DNA from: an uncultured Flavobacteriaceae bacterium
Lineage (GTDB): Bacteria; Bacteroidota; Bacteroidia; Flavobacteriales; Flavobacteriaceae
Direction: 5' to 3'
DNA: 64,000 nucleotides
Assembly: GCA_947494825.1 (NCBI GenBank)
Contig: CANLWN010000005.1
Location: 124,001 to 188,000 of the forward strand
In this document: positions 23,635 to 33,367 of the stretch, piece by piece
Layout of the letters: each line of letters begins with the position of its first letter
How positions within the stretch are numbered: position 1 is the first letter of the stretch
Notes under the pieces: generated by a model
Told to the model about the DNA's origin: nothing
Databases searched by the model: none
The model's input: the letters and a program-made list of their open reading frames with translations, nothing else
Program-made: the position numbers and the translations under genes

Positions 23635-23708
23635 TGATCGCGACAGGATTCGAACCTGTGACCGTCTGCTTAGAAGGCAGATGCTCTATCCAGCTGAGCT
23701 ACGCGACC
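23635..23708 (-). tRNA. tRNA-Arg (anticodon TCT)
   Basis: Complete cloverleaf on the minus strand: acceptor GGTCGCG / CGCGATC (one G-U pair), D-arm TAGCTCAGCTGGATAGAGC, anticodon stem-loop CTGCCTTCTAAGCAG with TCT, T-arm CAGGTTCGAATCCTG, discriminator A, CCA not encoded. It reads AGA codons. It sits where AT-rich accessory DNA gives way to GC-richer DNA, with its 3' end facing the accessory side. Confidence 0.95.
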
Positions 23709-23828
23709 TTGTTGCGGAGCGAAGCTGCCTGTCCGCCATAGCGGAACGGAGGAGGAAGCTACGCGACCTTGTTGCGAAGCGAAGCTGCCTGTCCGCCGCA
23801 GTGGAACGGAGGAGGAAGCTACGCCACC
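23698..23828. repeat. 60-bp tandem duplication including the tRNA 5' end
   Basis: The 60 bp at 23698-23757 recur at 23758-23817 with few changes. Each begins with the complement of the first 11 bases of the tRNA (GGTCGCGTAGC). A third copy of that 11-mer with one change (GGTGGCGTAGC) follows at 23818-23828. Confidence 0.85.
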
Positions 23829-23941
23829 CTAAGAGGCTGCAAATATACACAACATTCAAAAATCGACAACATTCAAAAAACAAAAAATCCCGGGATAGCA
23901 CCTAAAATCTTCAGGAACCCGTCAACCTTGCCTCTACCGGC

Positions 23942-24325
23942 CTACTGGTCAAAAAACACCAGCACCTGCAAATCTTCCGTTATATCAAAAAACCGATGCG
24001 GGATCTTGGCCCTCACAAACAGAATACTGCCAGCAGCTACGGACACCGGTTCACCCTCTGCCTTAAACTGCGCCCTTCCCTTTACCACATAATAGACCTC
24101 ATCCGTTTCGTGCGGCTGTTGCCGGTCCTCCTCCCCTACCCTCAGCATATAAATGCCTCCCAAGAGTTTTTCTCCCTTAAAAAAGGGGTGCCACTTTTGT
24201 TGTTTTTCCAAACTTTGGGCCACTAGCGAGTCCATTTCAAAAATGGCCGACGCAGGATCCCGATCTTCCTGTGCCTGTAGCGCCGTTGCCAAGGTGAATA
24301 CAAGGTAAACTACAAGTTTTCTCAT
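23942..24325 (-). CDS. Secreted cupin-domain protein
   Basis: 127 residues from ATG 24325, chosen because it begins directly with a signal peptide (MRKLVVYLVFTLATALQAQ); the longer frame adds 23 residues before it. Cupin motif 1 is seen as PHETDEVYYVVKGRAQF and motif 2 as AAGSILFVRAKIPHRFFDI, giving the His and Glu metal ligands. Small periplasmic cupins of this type have unknown substrates. Confidence 0.8.
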   Translation of the reverse strand: MRKLVVYLVFTLATALQAQEDRDPASAIFEMDSLVAQSLEKQQKWHPFFKGEKLLGGIYMLRVGEEDRQQPHETDEVYYVVKGRAQFKAEGEPVSVAAGSILFVRAKIPHRFFDITEDLQVLVFFDQ

Positions 24326-24466
24326 TCTATGAAGATACAAAGTACTCCGGTTTCCCCCAATGTTCCTTGCCATTTTTATAGCGTTTGGGCGCAAGCAAAT
24401 CCACCAGACACGGGAAGCAAGAAAAACCTTGGGTCATTATGGTTATTTTAAGCTTTGACATCGACA

Positions 24467-24491
24467 AAAACCTTAGGATTGCTAAGGTTTT
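24467..24491. terminator. Stem-loop between cupin and giant gene
   Basis: AAAACCTTA / TAAGGTTTT, a perfect 9-bp stem with T-rich flank, upstream of both divergent genes. It may end read-through transcripts or be part of a leader. Confidence 0.45.
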
Positions 24492-24650
24492 ATTTAGCCT
24501 TTCTTTTCCTACAAGAGGGTGTAGTCCCTAAAAATCAGCATTTTATCGGAAAGCCCTTTAAAATGAGTGGTTTAAAGTAAAAGAAAAGTTTGGTTATCTC
24601 CTAAATAAAAGTTAAATTCCAGCGACTAATTAATTAAAAACCACCTCACG

Positions 24651-27600
24651 ATGAAGCAAAATTACTCGGTGAGTGGTAACGATTTGCGAAAACGTTTTCG
24701 TAATTGTTGCTACCTAATTTCACTATTCCTTATTTATTTCTTGGGTGGTCTGCAAAACATGCAGGCCCAACAGATGGAAAGAATGCCCGGCGTACCCGTG
24801 GTCTGTCCTGCTAAATTCGAGGACCAGAATTCGCGTATGGCCATGATGCAACTTGCCTCCAAGAAATTTCAGACCACAAGCAAAAGCGCCGTTACAGCGG
24901 AGCTGTTGATTACATTTGGCCCCGGCGCGCAAGGCAATGCAGCCGTGGAGGAGGCCTTTCAGTTTGCGCTCGATATTTGGTCGCAAGAGATCGTATCTTC
25001 CGTACCCATTCGCATTTTTGCGGATTTTGCGGATTTGGGTGCAGGCGTTCTGGCTTCTGCCGGGCCTACCACCCTGATCAGTAATTTTACGGGAGCACCA
25101 CAAGCGGATGTCTTTTATCCCGTGGCCCTGGCCAACTCCTTAGCGGGAGAGGACCTTGCGCCCGATCTGGAATTTGATCTTGTCGTCAATATCGGTAATG
25201 GTATCCCCTGGTATTTCGGTACCGATGGGAACACCCCTGCCGGCCAATTCGATTTTGTCACCGTGGCCCTTCACGAAGCCGGCCATGGATTGGGTTTTGT
25301 AGACGGCGGAAATGTAAACAACAATACCGGCGTTGGTAACATCAATAATGGAGGAAACCCCTTTATCTTTGATACCTTTATAGTAGATAGCGCCGAAAAT
25401 TCCGTATTGGACATTCCCAATCCATCCGTGGAACTGGGCGATTTTTTCACCAGTGGCGATGTTTTTGTGAACGGTACTTTTGCCGTAGCCGCCCTCGGTG
25501 GAACGCTCCCAGAACTTTTTGCCCCCAACCCGTTTCAGGGCGGATCTAGTATTGCGCATTGGGATGAAGCCGCCTTTCCGGCCGGGGATCCCAACTCGCT
25601 CATGAGTCCACAGGTGGGCACCGCAGAATCCAACTTTAATATCGGGGACATTACCCGAGGCCATTTTCGGGATATGGGATGGGTATTGGCCGAACAGCCA
25701 CCCATAAATGCCATTCCCGCAGCCTTTAATGAAGAAATTTTTATCAACACTACCAGCGTACTGGAACTTACCGTGTCCAATACTTCTGATGCACCGGCTA
25801 CCGTATCTACGGGTACCAGTCCGGGAGCCAATATTATCAGTTCGTTTTCACCGGAGTCCTTTACCCTGGCACCGGCGGAGGTAATCATTGTTGAAGTCAC
25901 CCTGAACACCACCGGTATCGTCAAGGGCATTTATGAAGAATCCATAGAGCTTACCATTGATGGTTTTGATGGCTCCGTTAGCGTTCCAGTGACTGTCCGG
26001 GTGCTGGATGGTACTGAGGCCCCTATGATCGTGGTAACACCGGAATCCTTTGATGAGACCATACAACAATTAACAGTGGAAACCAGGGATCTTAGCATTG
26101 AAAATACGGGTGACGATGACCTTAACTTTAGCATTACTGTAAACGATAACCCGCAGCTTACCTTCCAAAGCCGAGTAGCGGCTTCCAAAGCGGCCATTGC
26201 CGCCAGTGGATTTACATCCGGAACCCTATCGGCAAGTAGTCCTGCCAACCCTCTAGCAGCCTTGGTGGGTGCCAATGCTCCCATTAGCAAAGTGGTTACC
26301 AGTTTGTACGCGGAAGATTTTGAAGGTTTTGCCTTGGGCGATATCGTAAATCAGTTTGGATGGTTCGGACGATTCGAAAACAACTGGACCATATCCAATG
26401 CAAACGCTTTTGAAGGAGCACAACACCTTAGGGGTATTTCCGATGGTTTGGGCCCTGATAGAGCAGCTGCTCCCCTGGCGCTTTCACCTGTTGTGGTTGC
26501 TGGGAACGAACCTTTTATGGTGCTATCGGCCCGTGTCAACGTACAGGGAAGTGGTGTAAGCTGGGAAATTATTCCACAATCGCCAACCGCTGGTTTAGTG
26601 GTTACCCGCCTTCGTTTTAACGGGGATGGCAGCATCGATGTCCTTGATGGGGCGTCCAGCTCCTTTGTACCCTTAGCGGTCACCACCCCGACAGGCTATT
26701 TTGATCTACGCATCATCATTGACAAGGACGACCTTGGGCTGACCATTTTCTTTGATGATTCCCTCGTATACTCCGGTACGGGTATTACTCCTTTAATAGA
26801 AAGTGTTGCCCTCCTATCCGATATGGCGGTAGTGGGGTCTACTATGGACATCGATAACTTTGAGATTACCGACGGTGATCCCAATGCCTTTTTCCTATCG
26901 GTTTCTCCCGCAGCGGGAGTGGTCCCTTTTGGAGGGGAAACGGTGGCATCCGTGAAGTTCGATGCCAGGACCCTGGAACCGGGCGACTATTCCGCTACTA
27001 TCAATATCGTAAGCGACGATACCAACAGTCCGTCCATCGATATCCCGGTAAACCTTACCGTATTGTCCCCACCGACCATAGAGGTGGCTCCCAATACGCT
27101 GAGTGCTGCGGTAAACGTGCTAGTCGATATTCCGCCTACCAAAACGGAAACCATTACCATAACCAATAGTGGACAGAGTTCGTTGGACTTTACGGCCTCA
27201 CAAAGTCCAAGGACGTTCACACCGCCTTCGGACGACAATACGGCTCAGATGGTCGCAGCGCTAGACATGACAAAATATGGTGTAGGCAATGCCTCAGCAG
27301 GTACTCTAAAGCGGGCCGGACTATCCAAGAGTGGCTTTAAATCTGCCCGGACCGAGACACAGTTGGAGAACGCGCTGATATTTACGGACTCCATTTTCTA
27401 TGATACGGGCATCAATTTCCCAGACGATTTTGTAGGACTCCAGGGACCGGCAATAGCACTGGCCGTGCGTTTTGAGGCCGAATCTGACTTTACGCTTAAC
27501 GCGGTCAGAAATGCCTATCGCACAGAAGCCCTTACGGAAGCCGTGATCCTCTTGGAGGTGTATCGAGGTGGTGCAACGCCAGATCAGGGAGAACTGCTCT

Positions 27601-30600
27601 TAACACAGCCCATTACGCTATTGAGCACCGATGGGATTTTCTTGGAGGAGGAGCTCAATGCACCACAAGATTTTAGTGCTGGCGAATCCTTCTGGGTAGT
27701 ACACAAATTCCCGGAAGGTATAGACTTCCCGCAAGGGGTGGATGACAATGCAACAGCAAGGGCAGATACCTACTACTTCAGTAGTGACGGAGGTGCCAGC
27801 TATACGAATTTGACCGATTTTGTGTTCCTAACCAGGGCCTTGAGCGGTGAAGAACCTTATATTACCCTTGAACCTGCTGCCGGAACGGTGGCCCCGGGAT
27901 CATCCGTGGATGTTCAGGTAACTTTTGACGGCGCTACCTTGCCTAATGGGACGTTCAACGCCGATATTCTGATCAACAGCAACGATCCGGTTACACCTAC
28001 CACAGCGGTAGCCACAACTTTTGAGGTTTCCGGACAAATTTCGGAAATCGCGGTTTCGGACGAATTGGTGCTCTTCAACAGCGTCTTCCTTGGCGCCCAA
28101 AGCCAGCGCACCTTTACCATTACCAATAACGGTTTGGCACTGCTCAACATTTCCGATATCGCTTCGGATAATGGCGACTTTGTTGCGGAACCTACCTCAG
28201 GGGTGCTGGAAGCTGGCAAGTCGTTGGAGGTCAACGTTACCTTTACCCCTTCTGCGCTGGGCAGTATAAACGGTATCATTACCATTACCAGTGATGCGGA
28301 CAATGCGGAGACCGTGGAAGTAATCGTAAACGGTGTGGGGACAGATCCTCCGGTTGCCGTTCTGGACCCACAGGAAGTATCGGCCACAACCGATGCGGGT
28401 ACTACGGTAGAAGCGGAAATTACGCTCCGTAACGATGGCAATTCCCCGCTTACGTTCTCTTTTCCAAATCTCGCCGTAGCTGCGGCCTTGGCGGATCCCA
28501 ATGTAAAACTGAACAATACGGAGATCAAATCCTTTGAAGGCTTTAACAATCCCACCAAAGCGCTTAAAGATACCCGTATAGGATCGGTCATAGAATACGG
28601 CCTGGGTACGGATAACGGATTTGGGTATTCGTGGATCGATAGTGACGAGCCTGGTGGTCCTGTAAACAATTTCTTTGATATCACTGGAATCGGTACGGAT
28701 ATTACCGCCGTCCTAGGTGCTGATGGTACGGCCAGTGGCCCCTTGGCCTTCCCATTTGAATATTATGGGGCCAGTTATGAGACCGTTTTCATTAACGCCA
28801 ATGGTTTCTTGGCCATGCAGGCGCCTACCACCGCATTTACCTTTTTCAACGAGCAGATTCCTGTAGACGATGGGGTGAACAATGTGATTGCCGGTCTCTG
28901 GACCGATTTGGAGCCGCAAAACGGTGGTTCCGTGCATGTTGCAAGCTTCCTGGACGCCTTTGTGGTGCAGTGGACCAATGCTCCGGTATTCTCCTCAGCG
29001 GAAACCGGTACGGTCACCTTCCAGATCATCCTGTTCGATGACGGGACCATTGATGTGTACTATGCCGACGTAAGTTCGGCCTCCTTCTTGGACAGCGCTA
29101 CCGTAGGTATTGAGAACGCCGATGGAAGTGACGGGGCACAGGTTGCCTTTAATACAGAATATGTGAAGGAAGGACTGGCGCTGCGCTTTATAAAACCTGC
29201 AGTGGCGCTAACGCCGTTCATTAGCAGTATAGACCCAGTATCGGGTGTTGTTGCGGCTGGAGGTTCCCGAACCTTATCGGTCACCTTGGATGCCACCAAT
29301 TTAAATGATGGTACCTTCTTTGATGAACTTACGGTTTCAAGTAACGCTCCCGACAAGAGCACCAGCACAGCGCTGTTCGAGTTGACCGTAATCGGAACAC
29401 CAGAAATACAAGCTACGCCGGATGCTCTTGATTTTGAACCTATTTTTGTAGGTCTTAGCAGTGAAGCTTCTTTCTCCTTGACCAACATAGGAACAAAAGC
29501 TTTGGAAATCAGTGGTATCTCTAATGGGAATGCCGACTTTACCGTAGATTTTGAAACACCGGTGACCTTGGAACCCGGGGAATCAACAGAGGCTTTTGTA
29601 GCCTTTGCGCCCTCTACCGTTGGCGCCATAGCGGATGCGATTACGATTACCAGCAACGACGGGGTTGGCAATGCATCCTTGGAGATTCCCTTGACAGGTG
29701 TAGGTGTTGACCCTCCAGTGATAGAAGTATCACCGGAGTCCATAGACCTTACCCTCACTAGGGGACAGTCTGCTACGGAAATCGTGACCCTTCAGAACAC
29801 TGGAGGCTCTGCGCTAAATTATGCCGTTGCACCACCGTCCCTTGTACTTGAAGGAACTGCGACCCTATTGGCACAGCAGTACGAAAACGGGAGCTATGAA
29901 AGGATCAGGAGCAAACAGGCCGCCGATAACCGGGTAGGTCCCACTTTTGTCAACGCAAGTGGAGGCCCAGGTACTTTTGGGTACACCTGGAAAGACAACA
30001 ACAGTGGAGGTCCTGCCTACGAGTTCATGGATATTAGTGCCACCGGACAGCAGGCCAATGTAGGGGCCGATGGCGACGAAACAGTTGCGCTACCCTTTGG
30101 GTTCAGCTTCTACGGGGAAGTTCAAAATACGGTGACCATCGCCGCAAACGGATTCCTCACCTTTGCACCATTGGTAGGTAATAACTTTACCAATCTGCCC
30201 ATACCGAATGTAGCCAATCCCAATTTCTTTATTGCGCCCATGTGGTCCGATATTGAACCTCAGGATGGAACAGGGGTATTTTATCAGGGCACGGCAGATT
30301 ACTTCATCGTGCAGTACGAAAATGTACCTGGCTTTGGATTCCCACCCTTTCTGCCCATCCCGGATCCGGTTACCTTCCAGGTAATCCTGTTCCCCGATGG
30401 TTCTTTTAAAATGCAGTACAAGAATGTGAATTCTACGCTTAGAACATCAAGTACCGTTGGTATTGAAGGGCCAGAAGGCCTATCCGGCCTACAGGTCATC
30501 TTTAACAATGAATATTTGACCGATGAACTGGCCGTTACCTTTACGCCGCCCATTAGCGGTACCTTGGAGCCGGGTGAATCGGTGGAAGTACCTATTGAGT

Positions 30601-31697
30601 TTGAAACGGACCAACTGGAAGCCGATGCTACCTATGTTGGGAATGTTTCCGTTAGCAGCAATGATCCAGTAAACCCTGTGACCAATATTCCAGTGACCCT
30701 GGAAGTGCTCAGGGGACCTGAAGTGGTTAGTCTAACCTTAATCAATCCTGATACGAACCAACCAATAGGACCTCTCAACGATGGTGATATCATAAATTTA
30801 GCGGATTTTGGAACGAACAAATTTAATGTCGTAGCCAACGTAGGTGAACTGCCGGTAGGCAGCGTCATATTCGATTATAACGGGACCGAAGGATTCCGCA
30901 CGGAAAACGTCGCTCCCTTTGCCCTGGCTGGTGACAGCTCCGGTAATTTTAAAGGAATGGTATTCCCCGTTGGACCCAACACCGTTACGGCTACTCCGTT
31001 TAGCGGTAGGGGAGGCTCTGGAGAGTCCGGTTTGGGCATTACTGTGAACTTTGAAGTGGTCAACGAAGGTGGGGAGGAATTGATTTCCTTCTCCCTGGTC
31101 AATACCACGACCAACCAGGTTATCGGAAACCTTGCCGATGGTGACGTAATAGACCTAAATAACTATCCGGGAACGGGCTTAGGCATTGTTGCCGAAACAA
31201 TTCTTGAAGGTATAAACAGTGTCGTTTTCGATTTTAACGGTAGCTCCCCTTTCCAAATCGAAAATACAGCTCCCTATGCCTTGTCCGGAGATTCTTCAGG
31301 AAATTTCAATGCAACGAATTTCGAAACGGGTATAAACACGGTGACGGCTTCTGCCTATACGTCCAAAAATGGGGGCGGTGTTAAAGCAGCATCCGTAACG
31401 ATCAATTTTGAGGTAATTCCTGAGAATTTGGAGCTTGCCAATCGTTCTGGAAGAGTACATCCAAACCCTGTGGATGGAATTGCAAACTTTACACTGGAAG
31501 GGGCCAAACCGCAGGTACTTACCGCCACCTTGTACAATTTGTCAGGTCAGGTGGTATACCCATCGTTCGACTTTAACCTCAACGATCAAGGGAACGGATT
31601 TATGGATGTTACCGATCTTTCCCAAGGCATCTACGTCTTAAGGCTGACCGATAGTAACGGGAAAGTCATTTCACAAGTAAAAGTAGTCAAAAAGTAG
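24651..31697 (+). CDS. Giant secreted metalloprotease-like protein with ASH/Ig repeats and T9SS sorting tail
   Basis: 2348 residues. A signal peptide ends near QAQ40. A zinc site ALHEAGHGLGFVD (His208, His212, Asp218) of HExxHxxGxxD type lies in a ~330-residue N-terminal domain. A long series of ASH/choice-of-anchor-D Ig-like modules follows (repeated TITNSGQSSLDF, VSSNDPVNPVT, VDVQVTFD). Two copies of a GYTW..GPAFPFxFYG..ANGFL module lie near residues 1320-1500 and 1770-1950. The C-terminus (HPNPVDGIANF..GIYVLRLTDSNG..VKVVKK) is a type IX secretion sorting domain. The protein is probably exported to the surface. The third metal ligand is Asp instead of His, so protease activity is likely but not certain. 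Confidence 0.85.
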   Translation: MKQNYSVSGNDLRKRFRNCCYLISLFLIYFLGGLQNMQAQQMERMPGVPVVCPAKFEDQNSRMAMMQLASKKFQTTSKSAVTAELLITFGPGAQGNAAVEEAFQFALDIWSQEIVSSVPIRIFADFADLGAGVLASAGPTTLISNFTGAPQADVFYPVALANSLAGEDLAPDLEFDLVVNIGNGIPWYFGTDGNTPAGQFDFVTVALHEAGHGLGFVDGGNVNNNTGVGNINNGGNPFIFDTFIVDSAENSVLDIPNPSVELGDFFTSGDVFVNGTFAVAALGGTLPELFAPNPFQGGSSIAHWDEAAFPAGDPNSLMSPQVGTAESNFNIGDITRGHFRDMGWVLAEQPPINAIPAAFNEEIFINTTSVLELTVSNTSDAPATVSTGTSPGANIISSFSPESFTLAPAEVIIVEVTLNTTGIVKGIYEESIELTIDGFDGSVSVPVTVRVLDGTEAPMIVVTPESFDETIQQLTVETRDLSIENTGDDDLNFSITVNDNPQLTFQSRVAASKAAIAASGFTSGTLSASSPANPLAALVGANAPISKVVTSLYAEDFEGFALGDIVNQFGWFGRFENNWTISNANAFEGAQHLRGISDGLGPDRAAAPLALSPVVVAGNEPFMVLSARVNVQGSGVSWEIIPQSPTAGLVVTRLRFNGDGSIDVLDGASSSFVPLAVTTPTGYFDLRIIIDKDDLGLTIFFDDSLVYSGTGITPLIESVALLSDMAVVGSTMDIDNFEITDGDPNAFFLSVSPAAGVVPFGGETVASVKFDARTLEPGDYSATINIVSDDTNSPSIDIPVNLTVLSPPTIEVAPNTLSAAVNVLVDIPPTKTETITITNSGQSSLDFTASQSPRTFTPPSDDNTAQMVAALDMTKYGVGNASAGTLKRAGLSKSGFKSARTETQLENALIFTDSIFYDTGINFPDDFVGLQGPAIALAVRFEAESDFTLNAVRNAYRTEALTEAVILLEVYRGGATPDQGELLLTQPITLLSTDGIFLEEELNAPQDFSAGESFWVVHKFPEGIDFPQGVDDNATARADTYYFSSDGGASYTNLTDFVFLTRALSGEEPYITLEPAAGTVAPGSSVDVQVTFDGATLPNGTFNADILINSNDPVTPTTAVATTFEVSGQISEIAVSDELVLFNSVFLGAQSQRTFTITNNGLALLNISDIASDNGDFVAEPTSGVLEAGKSLEVNVTFTPSALGSINGIITITSDADNAETVEVIVNGVGTDPPVAVLDPQEVSATTDAGTTVEAEITLRNDGNSPLTFSFPNLAVAAALADPNVKLNNTEIKSFEGFNNPTKALKDTRIGSVIEYGLGTDNGFGYSWIDSDEPGGPVNNFFDITGIGTDITAVLGADGTASGPLAFPFEYYGASYETVFINANGFLAMQAPTTAFTFFNEQIPVDDGVNNVIAGLWTDLEPQNGGSVHVASFLDAFVVQWTNAPVFSSAETGTVTFQIILFDDGTIDVYYADVSSASFLDSATVGIENADGSDGAQVAFNTEYVKEGLALRFIKPAVALTPFISSIDPVSGVVAAGGSRTLSVTLDATNLNDGTFFDELTVSSNAPDKSTSTALFELTVIGTPEIQATPDALDFEPIFVGLSSEASFSLTNIGTKALEISGISNGNADFTVDFETPVTLEPGESTEAFVAFAPSTVGAIADAITITSNDGVGNASLEIPLTGVGVDPPVIEVSPESIDLTLTRGQSATEIVTLQNTGGSALNYAVAPPSLVLEGTATLLAQQYENGSYERIRSKQAADNRVGPTFVNASGGPGTFGYTWKDNNSGGPAYEFMDISATGQQANVGADGDETVALPFGFSFYGEVQNTVTIAANGFLTFAPLVGNNFTNLPIPNVANPNFFIAPMWSDIEPQDGTGVFYQGTADYFIVQYENVPGFGFPPFLPIPDPVTFQVILFPDGSFKMQYKNVNSTLRTSSTVGIEGPEGLSGLQVIFNNEYLTDELAVTFTPPISGTLEPGESVEVPIEFETDQLEADATYVGNVSVSSNDPVNPVTNIPVTLEVLRGPEVVSLTLINPDTNQPIGPLNDGDIINLADFGTNKFNVVANVGELPVGSVIFDYNGTEGFRTENVAPFALAGDSSGNFKGMVFPVGPNTVTATPFSGRGGSGESGLGITVNFEVVNEGGEELISFSLVNTTTNQVIGNLADGDVIDLNNYPGTGLGIVAETILEGINSVVFDFNGSSPFQIENTAPYALSGDSSGNFNATNFETGINTVTASAYTSKNGGGVKAASVTINFEVIPENLELANRSGRVHPNPVDGIANFTLEGAKPQVLTATLYNLSGQVVYPSFDFNLNDQGNGFMDVTDLSQGIYVLRLTDSNGKVISQVKVVKK

Positions 31698-31726
31698 TTT
31701 GGACTAATTTTAATTTGAGTAAGGCG

Positions 31727-31760
31727 AAAGGCGGCAAGTAAAACTTGCCGCCTTTTTTTC
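31727..31760 (+). terminator. Rho-independent terminator of the giant gene
   Basis: Perfect 13-bp stem (AAAGGCGGCAAGT / ACTTGCCGCCTTT), 3-nt loop, then a T run, 30 bp after the stop. Confidence 0.9.
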
Positions 31761-31873
31761 TACCTTTCGCCCACGAGGTCGGAAATTCTACCTTTTGCCC
31801 TTGACAACCGTAAAACCTCAGTTTTTTTGCAATAATCAGGCAATCCCCTTGATCAAATAGAACAAATGGAACA

Positions 31874-31942
31874 CCGCTTATGAGCATATAGTGCCACTTA
31901 TTACATTGGTTTTTTTATTCCATCCGTATTGGTTGAATTTTG
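31874..31942 (+). promoter_or_regulatory. LytTR-type promoter 1
   Basis: Direct repeats CCGCTTATGAG (31874) and CCACTTATTAC (31894), 20 bp apart, and a -7-like box GAATTTTG at 31935, exactly 41 bp after the start of the second repeat. It precedes the 31973 gene by about 30 bp. Confidence 0.65.
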
Positions 31943-31972
31943 TACCATAACAACCCCCAATAGTAATGGTCC

Positions 31973-32863
31973 ATGGCGGATGACACTCCTCTTTTAAGAC
32001 GGTCAAAGGAAGTATCCCCAAATCCTTCCCCTAAAGCTATACACCCAGCTATAGTATGTACAGACCCGGAAGGTCTGCAAAAAATGCTGGGCGAACTTAG
32101 CGCGCAGTACAAACAGGTAAACACGCTACGGACCCAGCTACCTGAAAGCATCGTCAGGGATTATCTGGCGGGGAACATCGCCTACTGGGAACAGCAATTA
32201 TTGATTTCGATGGAAATCATAAATGGCATAAAGGAGGACCATCTAAGGTATATGGATGAACATGTACGCATTACGTATTATACCAATACAACTTTAAAAC
32301 AACTTGAAACGGATGCCTGGACGTTGCTCGGCTATCTGGATATTGGAAATTCCCTTTCTGCCCTTCCCCTGCTCCTAAAAAAACCGTTCCTTCCCAAAAA
32401 AATAAGAAAAACGCTTTACCTGCGCCGGAAGCTAGTAGTCAATGATCAGCCCTGTACCTCTTCGGAAAACTTGCTGGCGGTCCTACAGGACCTGGCACTG
32501 AAACGGAAGTTCAGGAAATTATCGAAAATATGGGACCGCGAGTACAGTTTGGGCGATTCATATGCCCACCAATTCATTTTTGGTAGTTCTTATGCCCATA
32601 AATACACCTTCTTTAATAACCTTCTTTTCAAGTTCATGGACCTGGTCACCCATATAGAAGCAGCCGAACAGCTCCGTGAGAAGATCCAGAAAATGGCCAA
32701 TCTCCGGGTAAAGGCTTTCACAGAGGAGTGTTTTGTGGTGAGGACCAATAAAAAAATACCTGTACAAAAAATGCAGGACAGACAGCATCCCGATAGTACG
32801 GTCTATAACTTTTCAGATATCATGGACCATCTTGCCCATATCACAAGTGGGAAGACGGACTAG
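31973..32863 (+). CDS. Cytoplasmic hypothetical protein under LytTR-type promoter
   Basis: 296 residues, no signal peptide or membrane helix, mainly helical and basic in the second half. Segments such as MLGELSAQYKQVNTLRTQLPE and AAEQLREKIQKMANLRVKAF suggest coiled coils. GDSYAHQFIFG / GSSYAHKYTF is a short internal duplication near residue 200. I recognise no family. The promoter shared with the downstream SusCD locus suggests a related role. Confidence 0.65.
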   Translation: MADDTPLLRRSKEVSPNPSPKAIHPAIVCTDPEGLQKMLGELSAQYKQVNTLRTQLPESIVRDYLAGNIAYWEQQLLISMEIINGIKEDHLRYMDEHVRITYYTNTTLKQLETDAWTLLGYLDIGNSLSALPLLLKKPFLPKKIRKTLYLRRKLVVNDQPCTSSENLLAVLQDLALKRKFRKLSKIWDREYSLGDSYAHQFIFGSSYAHKYTFFNNLLFKFMDLVTHIEAAEQLREKIQKMANLRVKAFTEECFVVRTNKKIPVQKMQDRQHPDSTVYNFSDIMDHLAHITSGKTD

Positions 32864-32981
32864 GCCGCTTCGTAGCGATGCAGTTTTTTAAAATTTCCAA
32901 GTGAAGCCCAACTTTAGTGGGACTCACAAGGGCGGAGCCGTTTTAAAAACCGGCCTATTCATGGTCATTGTTATACTATAA

Positions 32982-33284
32982 ATGGAAACCTTCTTTATTG
33001 TACTGTTCATTTTGATCGGCATCAACGCCCTGTTATTGACCTTTAGCATCAATACAGGGAAAGTTGAAAGGACCGTGGAACATACGCCAGAAGTTGATTG
33101 TCCGAGCCAGGTTCAGGCCCCAAGAAATATCCGCACCGAACTATATAGGAGCAGCCACTCAAAGAAAAGCTGTAAAGAAACTGCGCTCGTGAGTTCGGAA
33201 TGGTTTTACGCCCCAGGCCTGGACATACCATCAAAAAGCACTGTGAAATCTCCCATCTCCCATTTAGGAGATGATGGGGAATGA
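32982..33284 (+). CDS. Small single-span membrane protein
   Basis: 100 residues: one N-terminal membrane helix (FFIVLFILIGINALLLTFSI) and a polar, Ser/Lys-rich remainder with no recognised domain. It lies 120 bp after the 31973 gene, same strand. Confidence 0.5.
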   Translation: METFFIVLFILIGINALLLTFSINTGKVERTVEHTPEVDCPSQVQAPRNIRTELYRSSHSKKSCKETALVSSEWFYAPGLDIPSKSTVKSPISHLGDDGE

Positions 33285-33367
33285 GCATAAGTTACATAGA
33301 AACGTTTTTTCCTTCAGGAATACTGCACTTCCAAAACCATTTTTTCTGGAAGTTTTGATCGGTATCC

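Noticed and set aside
25140-31537. Many long minus-strand frames inside the giant gene
   Set aside because: Shadows caused by the coding bias of the plus-strand gene.
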